A stretch of DNA of 64,000 nt. It comes from Aeromonas bestiarum (GTDB lineage Bacteria; Pseudomonadota; Gammaproteobacteria; Enterobacterales; Aeromonadaceae). This document shows, in pieces, positions 18,893-27,253 of this stretch (positions are counted from its first letter, which is position 1; each line of letters begins with the position of its first letter). A model generated the notes under the pieces. That model had not been told where the DNA came from. It searched no databases and saw only the letters and a program-made list of their open reading frames with translations. A program made the position numbers and the translations under genes. Where the stretch lies: contig NZ_CDDA01000015.1 of the NCBI RefSeq assembly GCF_000819745.1, positions 62,001 to 126,000 on the forward strand, read 5' to 3'.

Positions 18893-19073
18893 TGGCGGTG
18901 AGGGAGAGATGATTCGCCACTGCGTGGCTCACCCCTTCGGGGCGGCCTGCGGCCGTTCATCGCAGCAAGCTGCTCTGCTCGAACCCAGCGAGGGTTCTCA
19001 CCCTCCCTTGTCGACATCCAAGGGCGCCTGCCCCAATGCAAAAAGCCCGACCAGTGGGTCGGGCTTTGCAATT
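18893..19073 (-). repeat. 181-bp tRNA-Ser 3'-end repeat with five hairpins (rtT-like)
   Basis: The tRNA-Ser 3' end, complete to CCA (TCCCTCACCGCCA on the minus strand), recurs exactly 181 bp downstream of the gene. The stretch between contains the first terminator and, at 18916-18997, five consecutive small stems: GCCAC/GTGGC, CCCC/GGGG, CGGCC/GGCCG, GCAGC/GCTGC and GAACCC/GGGTTC. The layout recalls the 178-bp rtT repeats after E. coli tyrT, each of which begins with the tRNA 3' end. That analogy is from memory; no function is shown here. Confidence 0.7.
19042..19067 (-). terminator. First terminator of the tRNA-Ser transcript
   Basis: On the minus strand AAAGCCCGACC-CACT-GGTCGGGCTTT, an 11-bp stem, runs into TTGC just after the tRNA. 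Confidence 0.85.
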
Positions 19074-19161
19074 TGGCGGTGAGGGAGGGATTCGAACCCT
19101 CGATACGTTGCCGTATACACACTTTCCAGGCGTGCTCCTTCAGCCACTCGGACACCTCACC
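19074..19161 (-). tRNA. serT-like: tRNA-Ser (anticodon GGA)
   Basis: An 88-nt class II tRNA with encoded CCA. On the minus strand it runs from GGTGAGGTGTCCGAGTGGCT to CCCTCACCGCCA. The acceptor stem GGTGAGG/CCTCACC pairs fully apart from the discriminator. The anticodon loop is CTGGAAA with GGA as anticodon, the variable arm is long, and the T-loop is GGTTCGAATCC. It is identical in sequence to the plus-strand copy at 53020-53107. It reads UCC/UCU codons. Confidence 0.97.
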
Positions 19162-19233
19162 AAATTTTGGTCTGTTGTTTAGGGTGCTCAGCCAGCACCT
19201 TGTTCGCCGCGCCGTTGCGCTGGAACGGGGCGT

Positions 19234-19262
19234 AATTTAGGGGAAAGGGCTGCCGGGGTCAA
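19234..19262 (-). promoter_or_regulatory. tRNA-Ser promoter, minus-strand copy
   Basis: TTGACC and TAAATT (read on the minus strand) are separated by exactly 17 bases and followed by the GC-rich discriminator ACGCCCCG typical of stringently controlled stable-RNA promoters. The same arrangement precedes the second tRNA-Ser. Confidence 0.8.
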
Positions 19263-19338
19263 CCACTTTTCCCCTTATTTTTCATAATCTTTATCGGATG
19301 CCTATCCCTTGAACAGAATGCCTGTTTTTTAAACCCGA

Positions 19339-19956
19339 TCAGGGCTTGTCCAGGATGATCAGGCTGTCGGGCAGCTCATTCTGATCCCGGGTCGCCGGGA
19401 AGGCATCGGTCAGGATGGCGCTGGTGTGTTCCACGCACTCGATAAATCCCTGCTCCACTTCCCGGTTGCGTACCCGTTGGGTGAAGTCGTCGATGATCGC
19501 CTGCCACTGGGCATTGTCGATGTGCTGGGCTATGCCGTCGTCCACCAGTATCTCCACGTAGTGCTCGGCCACCGAGACGAAGATCAGCACCCCCAGCCGG
19601 TCCCGGGTGCGGTGCAGACCCTGTTCGACAAACTGCAGGCGAGCCATCAGCGCCGCCCTGTGCCGACGTACCTTTTTCGGGATCAGGTACATCTTGATGG
19701 GGGTCCAGTGGAACAACAGGCTCAGCAGCAGCCAGACCGACCACTGTGCCAGCAGGATCTCGTACCAGCCGAGCCAGAAGCCGAGCTCAAACACCAGCAG
19801 GGGCGTGAGCATGGCAATCAGCGCTGCCCACAGGGTGGGAATATAGCGATAGCCGTCGCTGGCTGGCGCCAGCACTGTGACCAGTTCAGCATCCGTTTCC
19901 AGCTCCGCCTCGCGAACCTTGGCCTGCAGCGTGTGGAAGAACTGTTTAGAAATCAT
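19339..19956 (-). CDS. TPM-domain membrane protein
   Basis: A 205-residue protein with a TPM (TLP18.3/Psb32/MOLO-1, formerly DUF477) domain wrapped around two membrane helices (LWAALIAMLTPLLVFELGFWLGW and ILLAQWSVWLLLSLLFHW, residues ~42-85). The TPM core includes DRLGVLIFVSVAEHYVEILVDDGI. It follows the YgcG-like gene and lemA, a frequent trio. Its role is unproven; LemA-TPM trios are linked by context to the cell envelope. No signal peptide is visible. Confidence 0.8.
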   Translation of the reverse strand: MISKQFFHTLQAKVREAELETDAELVTVLAPASDGYRYIPTLWAALIAMLTPLLVFELGFWLGWYEILLAQWSVWLLLSLLFHWTPIKMYLIPKKVRRHRAALMARLQFVEQGLHRTRDRLGVLIFVSVAEHYVEILVDDGIAQHIDNAQWQAIIDDFTQRVRNREVEQGFIECVEHTSAILTDAFPATRDQNELPDSLIILDKP

Positions 19957-19985
19957 AGTGTTGTCTCTTCATTCCTGTATTCCTG

Positions 19986-20723
19986 TTACCAACCACCGGA
20001 GGCTCCTCCGCCGCCAAAACTGCCGCCGCCCCCGCTGAAACCGCCACCGCTGCCGCCACGGCCACCGAAGCTGCCGGCCCCGAAGCCTCCGGTCAGCAAA
20101 GCCGCGCGGCGTCGGCCACCGCTGCTACCCCCTCCGCCACCGCCGCGCAGGTTGTGCAGCACTAGCATCACAATCACCATCAGGATGAACAGCCAGGGGC
20201 CGCCCAGCTTGCCTTCCTGTTTGTCGGTGTCCACCGGCGTGTACTCACCCGCCAGCGCCTGCATGATGCTCCGGCTGCCGGCGACCACGCCGGCGACCAT
20301 GTCGCCACGCTTGAAGGCGGGCAGGATCCGGGTCTGGATGATGTTGGCCGCAATGGCGTCGGGCAGGGCACCTTCCAGCCCATAACCCACCTCGATGCGC
20401 ACCTTGCGTTCATCCTGGGCGATCAGCAGCAGGACGCCATTGTTCTTGCCCTTCTGACCTATGCCCCAGTGGCGGCCGAGCTGGTAGCCGTACTCCTCTA
20501 TGGTGTCGCCACCCAGCGTGTCGATGGAGACCACCACCAGCTGGATGCCGCTGCGCTTTTCAAACGCGGCCAGTTGCTGGGTCAGCTGATGGGCCTGCTT
20601 GCGGGACATCAGGTTCGCCTCGTCCACCACCCGGCCGCTGAGGGCCGGAAAGGTGGGGGCGGCTTGCAGCGCCGCCGTCCACAGCAGCAGACAGGGCAAC
20701 AGCCAGCGAACAAGCCTGCTCAT
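19986..20723 (-). CDS. YgcG-type TPM-domain protein with glycine-rich tail
   Basis: A 245-residue protein with a Sec signal peptide (LVRWLLPCLLLWTAALQAAPTF, cleavage after AQA-type site near residue 22), a periplasmic TPM domain (LSGRVVDEANLMS through VEVGYGLEGALPDAIA-like IRVEVGYGLEG), one membrane helix (PWLFILMVIVMLVLHNL) and a tail that is nearly all Gly and Ser, ending GGGGASGGW. The tail and topology are those of the YgcG family. It overlaps lemA by four bases, so the two are translationally coupled. Enzymatic activity is not established. Confidence 0.85.
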   Translation of the reverse strand: MSRLVRWLLPCLLLWTAALQAAPTFPALSGRVVDEANLMSRKQAHQLTQQLAAFEKRSGIQLVVVSIDTLGGDTIEEYGYQLGRHWGIGQKGKNNGVLLLIAQDERKVRIEVGYGLEGALPDAIAANIIQTRILPAFKRGDMVAGVVAGSRSIMQALAGEYTPVDTDKQEGKLGGPWLFILMVIVMLVLHNLRGGGGGGSSGGRRRAALLTGGFGAGSFGGRGGSGGGFSGGGGSFGGGGASGGW

Positions 20724-21310
20724 TGGAAGCTGACCTTGGGCGCCTCATCGGCACCTGGCTTGGCACTGAAGCTAGGTTTGGCCTCCAGATCCGAATAGAG
20801 CAACTTGGACCAGATGACGCCGGGGAAGGTGCGGATCTCGGTATTGAACAGGCGCACCGCCTCTATGTAGTCGCGGCGGGCCACAGAGATACGGTTCTCG
20901 GTGCCTTCCAGCTGGGCCTGCAGGGTGAGGAACTGCTGATCCGCCTTCAGATCCGGATAGCGTTCAACCACCACCATCAGCCGGGAGAGGGCGCTGGAGA
21001 GTTGATTCTGGGCCGCTTCAAACTCCTTGAGCTGGGCGGGATCGCTCACCTGCACGCTGCCGACCCGGGCACGGGCGTCGGTGACCGCTTTGAGGGTCTC
21101 CTGCTCATGGCTGGCATAGCCCTTGACGGTGGCCACCAGATTGGGAATGAGATCGGCCCGGCGCTGGTACTGGTTCTCGACCTGGCCCCAGCTCGCCTTG
21201 ACCTGTTCATCCAGGGTCGGAATGTTGTTCATGCCGCAACCCGTCAGTCCCAGCAGCAGGGTCAGGGTCAACAGGCTCTGCGTTGCCCTGCGCCAGAGTG
21301 AAGTGGCCAT
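20720..21310 (-). CDS. lemA: LemA family lipoprotein
   Basis: A 196-residue LemA-family protein. I chose the ATG at 21310 (MATSLWRRATQ) because ATGGAGAAC just upstream provides the ribosome binding site. A lipoprotein signal ends at LTGC, so the protein is lipid-anchored. The conserved LemA core is visible: VKASWGQVENQYQRRADLIP, NLVATVKGYA and VAERYPDLKA-like VERYPDLKADQQFL, followed by NTEIRTFPGVIWSKLL. It is first in a lemA-TPM-TPM set. Function is unknown; the family forms a helical bundle in the envelope. Confidence 0.9.
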   Translation of the reverse strand: MATSLWRRATQSLLTLTLLLGLTGCGMNNIPTLDEQVKASWGQVENQYQRRADLIPNLVATVKGYASHEQETLKAVTDARARVGSVQVSDPAQLKEFEAAQNQLSSALSRLMVVVERYPDLKADQQFLTLQAQLEGTENRISVARRDYIEAVRLFNTEIRTFPGVIWSKLLYSDLEAKPSFSAKPGADEAPKVSFQ

Positions 21311-21367
21311 CTTGTTGTTCTCCATTGAAATTTCTAGCGGATATAGGTGCACCATAACAGCTTGTGG

Positions 21368-22135
21368 TCAACTGCCACAACGGGCGGGCAGCCTGGGTTT
21401 GCTGTACGCCATCGAGACCTTGGGCAATTGCGGCTTGTCCTTGAGCCAGGAGGCCAGCTCGGCGCCGCAGCCATTGCCGGGCGGGATAGGGGCCTGGGGC
21501 TGGCAATCCGGACTGCCAGCCGGACAGCGAAGACGCACATGGAAGTGGCTGAAGTGGCCGACCCAGGGACGCAGCTTGGTGACCCAGGGTTCGTCGGCGG
21601 CCCGTTTGCACACCTCGCCCTTGAGCACAGGGTTGATAAAGATGCGGGCCACCTCGGGCTTGCTGGCCGCGAGGCGCAGCAGTTCCAGTTGCTGGGGGCC
21701 GAAGCGTCCCGGCAAGACCCGGTAACTGGGCTCGTCGATCAGCGCCCACTCCCTGGGGGCATCTTGCTCCCATTTGCTGATGGGCTGGTTGGCCATCCGA
21801 AACCAGATGTCGGCATCGAGCCCGGTCTGGTGGCTGCGATGGCCCGAGCTGAAGGGGCCGCCGTGGGCCATGGCCAGATCGGCGATATAGAGATCCGGCA
21901 TGCCGGCCATCCGGGTCTGGTTTGCCAGGGTAGTGAGGTAGTGAATAAGGTCGGGGTGACCGTAGTAGCGCAGCCGTTTGCTGCGGATCACCTGATAGCC
22001 GGGCCCTGTCAGCGGCAGGGCCATGCCATTTTTGAGGCAGCCGGCCGAATAGCCACCAATGGCTTCGGGATCGATCGGGCGGCTGGTCCCGGTATGCAGG
22101 GCACTGGCCATGAAGAGCAGGGTGGTAGCAAGCAT
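21368..22135 (-). CDS. mepA: Penicillin-insensitive murein endopeptidase
   Basis: A periplasmic zinc endopeptidase that cleaves the D-Ala-meso-DAP cross-links of peptidoglycan. It is 255 residues from the ATG at 22135, which has GGGAG upstream; a GTG six codons earlier is possible. A signal peptide (LATTLLFMASALHTG) starts it. The zinc and catalytic motifs of the MepA/LAS family are complete: FSSGHRSHQTGLDADIW and WVGHFSHFHVRLRCP. Six or so cysteines match the disulfide-bonded MepA pattern. Confidence 0.95.
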   Translation of the reverse strand: MLATTLLFMASALHTGTSRPIDPEAIGGYSAGCLKNGMALPLTGPGYQVIRSKRLRYYGHPDLIHYLTTLANQTRMAGMPDLYIADLAMAHGGPFSSGHRSHQTGLDADIWFRMANQPISKWEQDAPREWALIDEPSYRVLPGRFGPQQLELLRLAASKPEVARIFINPVLKGEVCKRAADEPWVTKLRPWVGHFSHFHVRLRCPAGSPDCQPQAPIPPGNGCGAELASWLKDKPQLPKVSMAYSKPRLPARCGS

Positions 22136-22302
22136 GAGACTCCCGACAATCACGCTAAGAGGTGGGCTCAGATAACCCCAATCATATCAAGAGTCTGGCA
22201 AGGTCGTCATCCGACTTGCCGGTCGGGTTGCATCTTGGCGTCCGGCTCCCGCACAATGCGCGCCACAGCCAGGTGAGCGCACGAGAGCATGAGGAGAAGG
22301 AG

Positions 22303-22845
22303 ATGAAGGTGAGTGAGCTGGTGGAGAAGGCAGGGCTCTGTTGCCTGATGCCTCCCGCCCGACGTTTTTATCCTGTGATGGGGGTCTTGCTGCTGGCGAG
22401 TCTGGTAACCGTGCTGGCCGCCGTCGGCCTGGGTTATCCGACGATGGGGCTGCTGCCCTGGGTGGGTCTGGTGTTTGGCGGCATAGTGCTGCTGATGATG
22501 GTGCTGCCTCGCAACTGGCAGCGCTGGCGACTGGCCGAGCTCGCCTGGGACGATGAGCGCCTCTATCTGCTCAATGGCAGCGAGGACAGGGCGCTGGCAC
22601 TGCCAAGAGCGGCCCTGGTCGGCATAGAGCGGGATCGCAAGGTGGGCCACGACGGCCAGTGGCTGGAGTTCAGCCTGGATCTCAGGCTCGATGGCGAGCA
22701 GCTCGCGGCGGCGACCAAACTGATGGGGCTAGGCCGCGAGGGAACCCACGAGGTCGCGCCCGGCATTTATCGCTTTGGCTTTAAACGGGCCTGGCACGGT
22801 CGCCGTGCACTCAAGGAGATACTCAAGGCGCTGCTCCCCATTTGA
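22303..22845 (+). CDS. Conserved membrane protein of unknown function
   Basis: A 180-residue protein starting at the ATG at 22303 behind GGAGAAGGAG. Two adjacent membrane helices span about residues 24-65 (FYPVMGVLLLASLVTVLAAVGLG and LPWVGLVFGGIVLLMMVLP). A soluble part of about 115 residues follows, with alternating hydrophobic strands (LYLLNGSEDRALALPRAALVGIERD), looking like a PH-like or beta-barrel fold. I do not recognise the family. It is transcribed away from mepA. Confidence 0.7.
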   Translation: MKVSELVEKAGLCCLMPPARRFYPVMGVLLLASLVTVLAAVGLGYPTMGLLPWVGLVFGGIVLLMMVLPRNWQRWRLAELAWDDERLYLLNGSEDRALALPRAALVGIERDRKVGHDGQWLEFSLDLRLDGEQLAAATKLMGLGREGTHEVAPGIYRFGFKRAWHGRRALKEILKALLPI

Positions 22846-23063
22846 GCTGACTATTTTCTCGACAATCTACCTCAAAGCTCAGATACTGCCAGTGACTCGA
22901 ATTGATCTTGCCTGTTCTGTTCGCCCAAGAGATCAATGACTTGAGTGAACAGAACGGGGAGTGCCTCGGCATGATGCCCTGGCAGGTCCGGCATGGAGGT
23001 TGTGCCCTTACTTCTGTGTTGGTGATTGGATAGAGAAGGCACCTTGAATCGAGAGTGGATGGC
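22846..23063 (+). other. Leader region of the RRM gene with interleaved stems
   Basis: ATTGATC (22901-22907) pairs with GATCAAT (22931-22937), and GTTCTGTTC (22914-22922) pairs with GAACAGAAC (22947-22955). The two perfect stems are interleaved, so the RNA would form a pseudoknot or switch between two hairpins. It lies about 110 bases upstream of the RRM start. A thermosensor or autoregulatory role is inference. Confidence 0.5.
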
Positions 23064-23342
23064 ATGAAGATTTACGTAGGTAATCTGTCGTACCGGATGA
23101 CGGCCGACGAACTGACAACCGTGTTCAGCCAATTTGGGCAGGTAGAAAAGGTCGATATCATCATCGATCGCGATACCGGTCAGTCCAAGGGGTTTGGCTT
23201 TATTGAAATGCCTGTCAATGGCGATGCCGAGAAGGCCATCGCCGGTTTGCATGGCACCGAAATCGGTGGCCGCACCATCACAGTCAACCAAGCCAAACCG
23301 AAGACAGATGCACCACGTGGTCGCCCCCAGCGTCATCGTTGA
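23064..23342 (+). CDS. RRM-domain RNA-binding protein
   Basis: A small protein of 92 residues consisting of one RNA recognition motif and a short basic tail. RNP2 is IYVGNL at residues 3-8 and RNP1 is KGFGFIEM near 45. The tail (PKTDAPRGRPQRHR) is Arg-rich. Small single-RRM proteins of this kind in bacteria are often cold-induced, but I see no direct sign here beyond the structured leader. The ATG at 23064 is preferred over a GTG three codons earlier. It is a single-gene unit closed by a strong terminator. Confidence 0.9.
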   Translation: MKIYVGNLSYRMTADELTTVFSQFGQVEKVDIIIDRDTGQSKGFGFIEMPVNGDAEKAIAGLHGTEIGGRTITVNQAKPKTDAPRGRPQRHR

Positions 23343-23360
23343 GTTGCCTCGATAATGCAA

Positions 23361-23390
23361 AACGGCATGGGTATCTCCCATGCCGTTTTT
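23361..23390 (+). terminator. Terminator of the RRM gene
   Basis: AACGGCATGGG-TATCT-CCCATGCCGTT, an 11-bp stem, is followed by a T-tract. The A-run before the stem could also serve the opposite strand. Confidence 0.85.
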
Positions 23391-23423
23391 GTTGGTGCGG
23401 CGCCATGCCGCTGTCACTCAGGG

Positions 23424-24323
23424 TCAGGGCACGTCATACCCGAGCGCCGCCTTGCGAATGCGGAACCACTGCTGGCGAGTGAGCTGGATGGACTCGGCGG
23501 CCACGGCGGCGGCGATCCGCTCCCGCTTGCCTGATCCTATCAGCGGCAACGGCTGGCTTGGCAGCATCATCACCCAGGCGTAGACCAGCTGCTCTATGTG
23601 CTGAGCGCCCACTTCATGGCGGATCTGCTCGAGCTCGGCGCGCAGCGGCGCATACTCCTGGCCGTTGAACAGGCGTCCGCCACCGAGGCAGGACCAGGCC
23701 ATGGGCTTGATGCGCAGTTGCTGGCATTGATCCAGGGTGCCATCCAGGGTGGTGCTCTGGTTCAGCGGCGAGATCTCCAGCTGGTTGGTGACCAGCGGGA
23801 AGGGCAGGCGCGATTGCAGCAGCTCGAGCTGGCGAGGGGTGAAGTTGGATACCCCGGCGTGCTTGATCTTGCCTGCCTGCCTGAGGGTGATGAAGGCATC
23901 GGCCACCTCGTCGGCATCCATCAGGGGGTCCGGACGGTGGATCAGCAGCAGATCCAGATGGTCGGTGCCGAGCTTGTGCAAGGAGGCCTCGGCGCTGGCG
24001 ATGATGTGTGCCTTGCCGGTGTTGTAGTGGTTGAGGGCATGTTCAGGCCTGGCGGTGAGGGCGATGCCGCACTTGCTGACGATCTCCATCCGCTCGCGCA
24101 GGGAAGGCTCGAGGCGCAGGGCCTTGCCGAACGCCTCCTCGCACTGGTAACCGCCGTAGATGTCGGCGTGATCCAGGGTGGTCACTCCCAGGTCCAGGTG
24201 GTACTTCATCAGGTCGAGCAGCGCGGCCGGGGAGAGTTGCCACTCCATCAGACGCCAGTAGCCCATGATGAGGCGGGAGAAGGTCGGGCCCTGATCGTGC
24301 AGGGCGACGCGAGATACAGACAT
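23424..24323 (-). CDS. ydhF: Aldo/keto reductase, YdhF type
   Basis: A 299-residue NADPH-dependent aldo/keto reductase. The AKR features are clear: the catalytic aspartate and tyrosine in LDHADIYGGYQCEEAFGKAL, the lysine in MEIVSKCGI, the histidine in DLLLIHRPDPLMDADEVA, and the cofactor loop in PLPLIGSGKRERIAAA. The C-terminus RQQWFRIRKAALGYDVP is that of E. coli YdhF as I recall it. The natural substrate is unknown. It is transcribed divergently from the XRE-type gene. Confidence 0.92.
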   Translation of the reverse strand: MSVSRVALHDQGPTFSRLIMGYWRLMEWQLSPAALLDLMKYHLDLGVTTLDHADIYGGYQCEEAFGKALRLEPSLRERMEIVSKCGIALTARPEHALNHYNTGKAHIIASAEASLHKLGTDHLDLLLIHRPDPLMDADEVADAFITLRQAGKIKHAGVSNFTPRQLELLQSRLPFPLVTNQLEISPLNQSTTLDGTLDQCQQLRIKPMAWSCLGGGRLFNGQEYAPLRAELEQIRHEVGAQHIEQLVYAWVMMLPSQPLPLIGSGKRERIAAAVAAESIQLTRQQWFRIRKAALGYDVP

Positions 24324-24430
24324 GAGTGACTCCTTGGGAAATTAATGCTGCCAGCATCTTGGTCTCTTCTGCCTGGCAAGGCAATAATGCGGCTTTTGTT
24401 CACTCGAACTTTGGTTCTGACGGGATATAT

Positions 24431-24838
24431 ATGGAAGGATTTGCCGAGCGGTTGCGGAGTCTGATCGGGGCGGGCAGCATCAGCGCGTTTGCGCGTAAAG
24501 TCGGCTTGAGCGAAGCCCTGATCCGCAAATATCTGAAGGGGGCCGAGCCCGGCCTTGGCAAGGCAAACCAGATCGCCATGGGGGCCAACTGCTCGCTGGA
24601 GTGGCTTGCCACCGGCTGTGGTTATCTTTACCGACAGGCAGAAGTGGTGGATCGGGAGGCGCTGGCCGCCGCAGGCGCCCTGTTGCAGGAGCTGCAGCCG
24701 GCGCCCTCCCTGCCTGATGAAAGGCAACTGGTCACCCTGCTCGCCTACTACCAGTTCCTGCGCAGCCACAAGAAGGCCGACGGCTTCCTGGATCTGGCGC
24801 TGGCGCGCGAATTTGGCAAGCACCTCAATGAGGCATGA
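24431..24838 (+). CDS. XRE-type helix-turn-helix regulator
   Basis: A 135-residue protein with an N-terminal helix-turn-helix of phage CI-repressor type: ISAFARKVGLSEALIRKYLKG (residues ~17-37), followed by a second helical pair with SLEWLATGCGY. The C-terminal half (residues 65-135) is helical and has no peptidase or sensor motif that I recognise. No other phage gene is nearby, so it looks like a resident regulator. The start ATG at 24431 has only a weak ribosome binding site (GGGA). Confidence 0.75.
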   Translation: MEGFAERLRSLIGAGSISAFARKVGLSEALIRKYLKGAEPGLGKANQIAMGANCSLEWLATGCGYLYRQAEVVDREALAAAGALLQELQPAPSLPDERQLVTLLAYYQFLRSHKKADGFLDLALAREFGKHLNEA

Positions 24839-24928
24839 ACCCGGATGGGCATAGCCGGCCAACTCTTGGCGGCAGCCGGTTATTATTCTGATAACCTCTA
24901 AACAGACGGCAGATCCGGGGAGAGGGTG

Positions 24929-25630
24929 ATGGGCTATCTGATCTTGGGCAGTGGTGGATTGGGCACGGCGCTGGCCAGGGAGCTGTCGGACCGGGGCGAG
25001 GAGCTGGTGCTGGCGGGCAGGCAACTGCCAAAAGGACTGGATCCGGCCTGCTACTTCCCGTTGCAGGAGGTGGATCCACTCTCCTTCGATGCGCTGTTCA
25101 CCCTCTATGACACGACCACCCTGCCGAGCGTGGTGATCAACACCATAGGTCTGCTGCACGACATCAACTTCATGCCGGAGCGGCGGGTGGAGGAAGTCAA
25201 TCCCAAGTGGCTGTGCGACAGCCTGCTGGCCAATGCCTGGCCACATCTGGCCCTCGGCGCCTGCCTGAGCCGCCGCATGGCCCCGGATGCCAGCTTGTGG
25301 CTCTGTTCTCTCTCCGATCTGGCCGGCAGCCTGACCGCCAATGAGACGGGCAGCCGCTACAGCTACCGGATGAGCAAGGCGGCCCTCAACATGGGGGCCA
25401 GGACGCTGGCGCTCGAATGGCGGGGTCGCTTCCCCTGCGCCGGGGTGATCACTGTGCATCCGGGTCCCATGGATACCCCCATGAACCAGCCCTTTCTCCA
25501 TGAGCTGGCCCCCGCCAGCCTGCAGGATCCGGCCTGGGTCGCCCCCCGTTTGCTGGATCTGATCGCCGGTTTGTCGTTGGCACAATCCGGCGCATTTGTG
25601 GATCTGCAGGGGCAGCTGCTGCCCTGGTAA
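24929..25630 (+). CDS. Short-chain dehydrogenase/reductase family protein
   Basis: A 233-residue SDR. The N-terminal nucleotide loop reads GSGGLGTALA, the active-site YxxxK is YSYRMSKAALN with a serine upstream (LCSLSDLAGS), and HPGPMDTPMNQPF follows as in C-factor-type SDRs. The ATG at 24929 has GGGAGAGG in front. The substrate is unknown. It is followed 90 bp later by the threonine aldolase gene. Confidence 0.85.
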   Translation: MGYLILGSGGLGTALARELSDRGEELVLAGRQLPKGLDPACYFPLQEVDPLSFDALFTLYDTTTLPSVVINTIGLLHDINFMPERRVEEVNPKWLCDSLLANAWPHLALGACLSRRMAPDASLWLCSLSDLAGSLTANETGSRYSYRMSKAALNMGARTLALEWRGRFPCAGVITVHPGPMDTPMNQPFLHELAPASLQDPAWVAPRLLDLIAGLSLAQSGAFVDLQGQLLPW

Positions 25631-26740
<1,110 letters not shown>

Positions 26741-26766
26741 TACGGGTTGCTCACTACAGAAACAAC

Positions 26767-26790
26767 ACAGGGCGCCGCGGCGCCCTGTTT
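26767..26790. terminator. Terminator between the threonine aldolase and PAS genes
   Basis: ACAGGGCGCC-GC-GGCGCCCTGT is a self-complementary 22-mer followed by TTCATTT. It lies between convergent genes and could serve both. Confidence 0.75.
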
Positions 26791-26812
26791 CATTTGTGAA
26801 TGATGTTGTTGG

Positions 26813-27244
26813 TCACGCCTGTCGCTGGCCTGTCATCAGCATGGCCTCGTCGGTAGCATCGTAGATCATCACGGCGATATGGGTCACCTGACCGCCGAAA
26901 TCGGCCAGCGGCACCAGGGTCAGATTCTGGAACATGTGGGGGGCCGAGCCAGTGATGGGGCGATAGTTGGAGAAACGCAGCAGATAGGGTTTCTGCTCCC
27001 AGGTGCTGAAGGCGCGATTGTTGAGCTTGAACACCATGTTGGCCTTGCGTTCGAACCAGGCCCTGTCCACGTCGGGGAAGAGATCGAACAGCACGCCATC
27101 GCGCACCTCACCGGCCAGCCGGCCGCTGTGGCTCTCCATGAAGCCGTTCCACACCTGCACCCTGTACTCCTTGTCGAGCACCACCAGCCCCACGTCCAGG
27201 TTCTGGACTATGTTCATCAGCCAATGAAATTCACGAATTTCCAT
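26813..27244 (-). CDS. PAS-domain protein
   Basis: A 143-residue single PAS domain without an output domain. The fold is recognisable from IVQNLDVGLVVLDKEYRVQVWNGFMESHSG and the downstream DLFPDVDRAWFERKA, typical of flavin- or ligand-free sensing PAS modules. It begins nine bases after the REC-CheC-like gene, behind GGGAG, so the two are an operon. It likely works as a sensory partner of that regulator, perhaps toward chemotaxis or c-di-GMP control, but that is inference. Confidence 0.8.
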   Translation of the reverse strand: MEIREFHWLMNIVQNLDVGLVVLDKEYRVQVWNGFMESHSGRLAGEVRDGVLFDLFPDVDRAWFERKANMVFKLNNRAFSTWEQKPYLLRFSNYRPITGSAPHMFQNLTLVPLADFGGQVTHIAVMIYDATDEAMLMTGQRQA

Positions 27245-27253
27245 GGTCACTCC

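Noticed and set aside
18739-19155. 138-residue frame starting MSEWLKEHAWKV
   Set aside because: It is the tRNA-Ser gene, its repeated tail and terminators read as protein; there is no ribosome binding site.
19986-20110. Glycine-codon repeat region as a possible CRISPR or minisatellite
   Set aside because: It encodes the Gly/Ser tail expected of YgcG-type proteins and has no regular spacers.
24431-24838. XRE gene as the sign of a prophage
   Set aside because: No integrase, structural or lysis gene and no attachment repeats around it.
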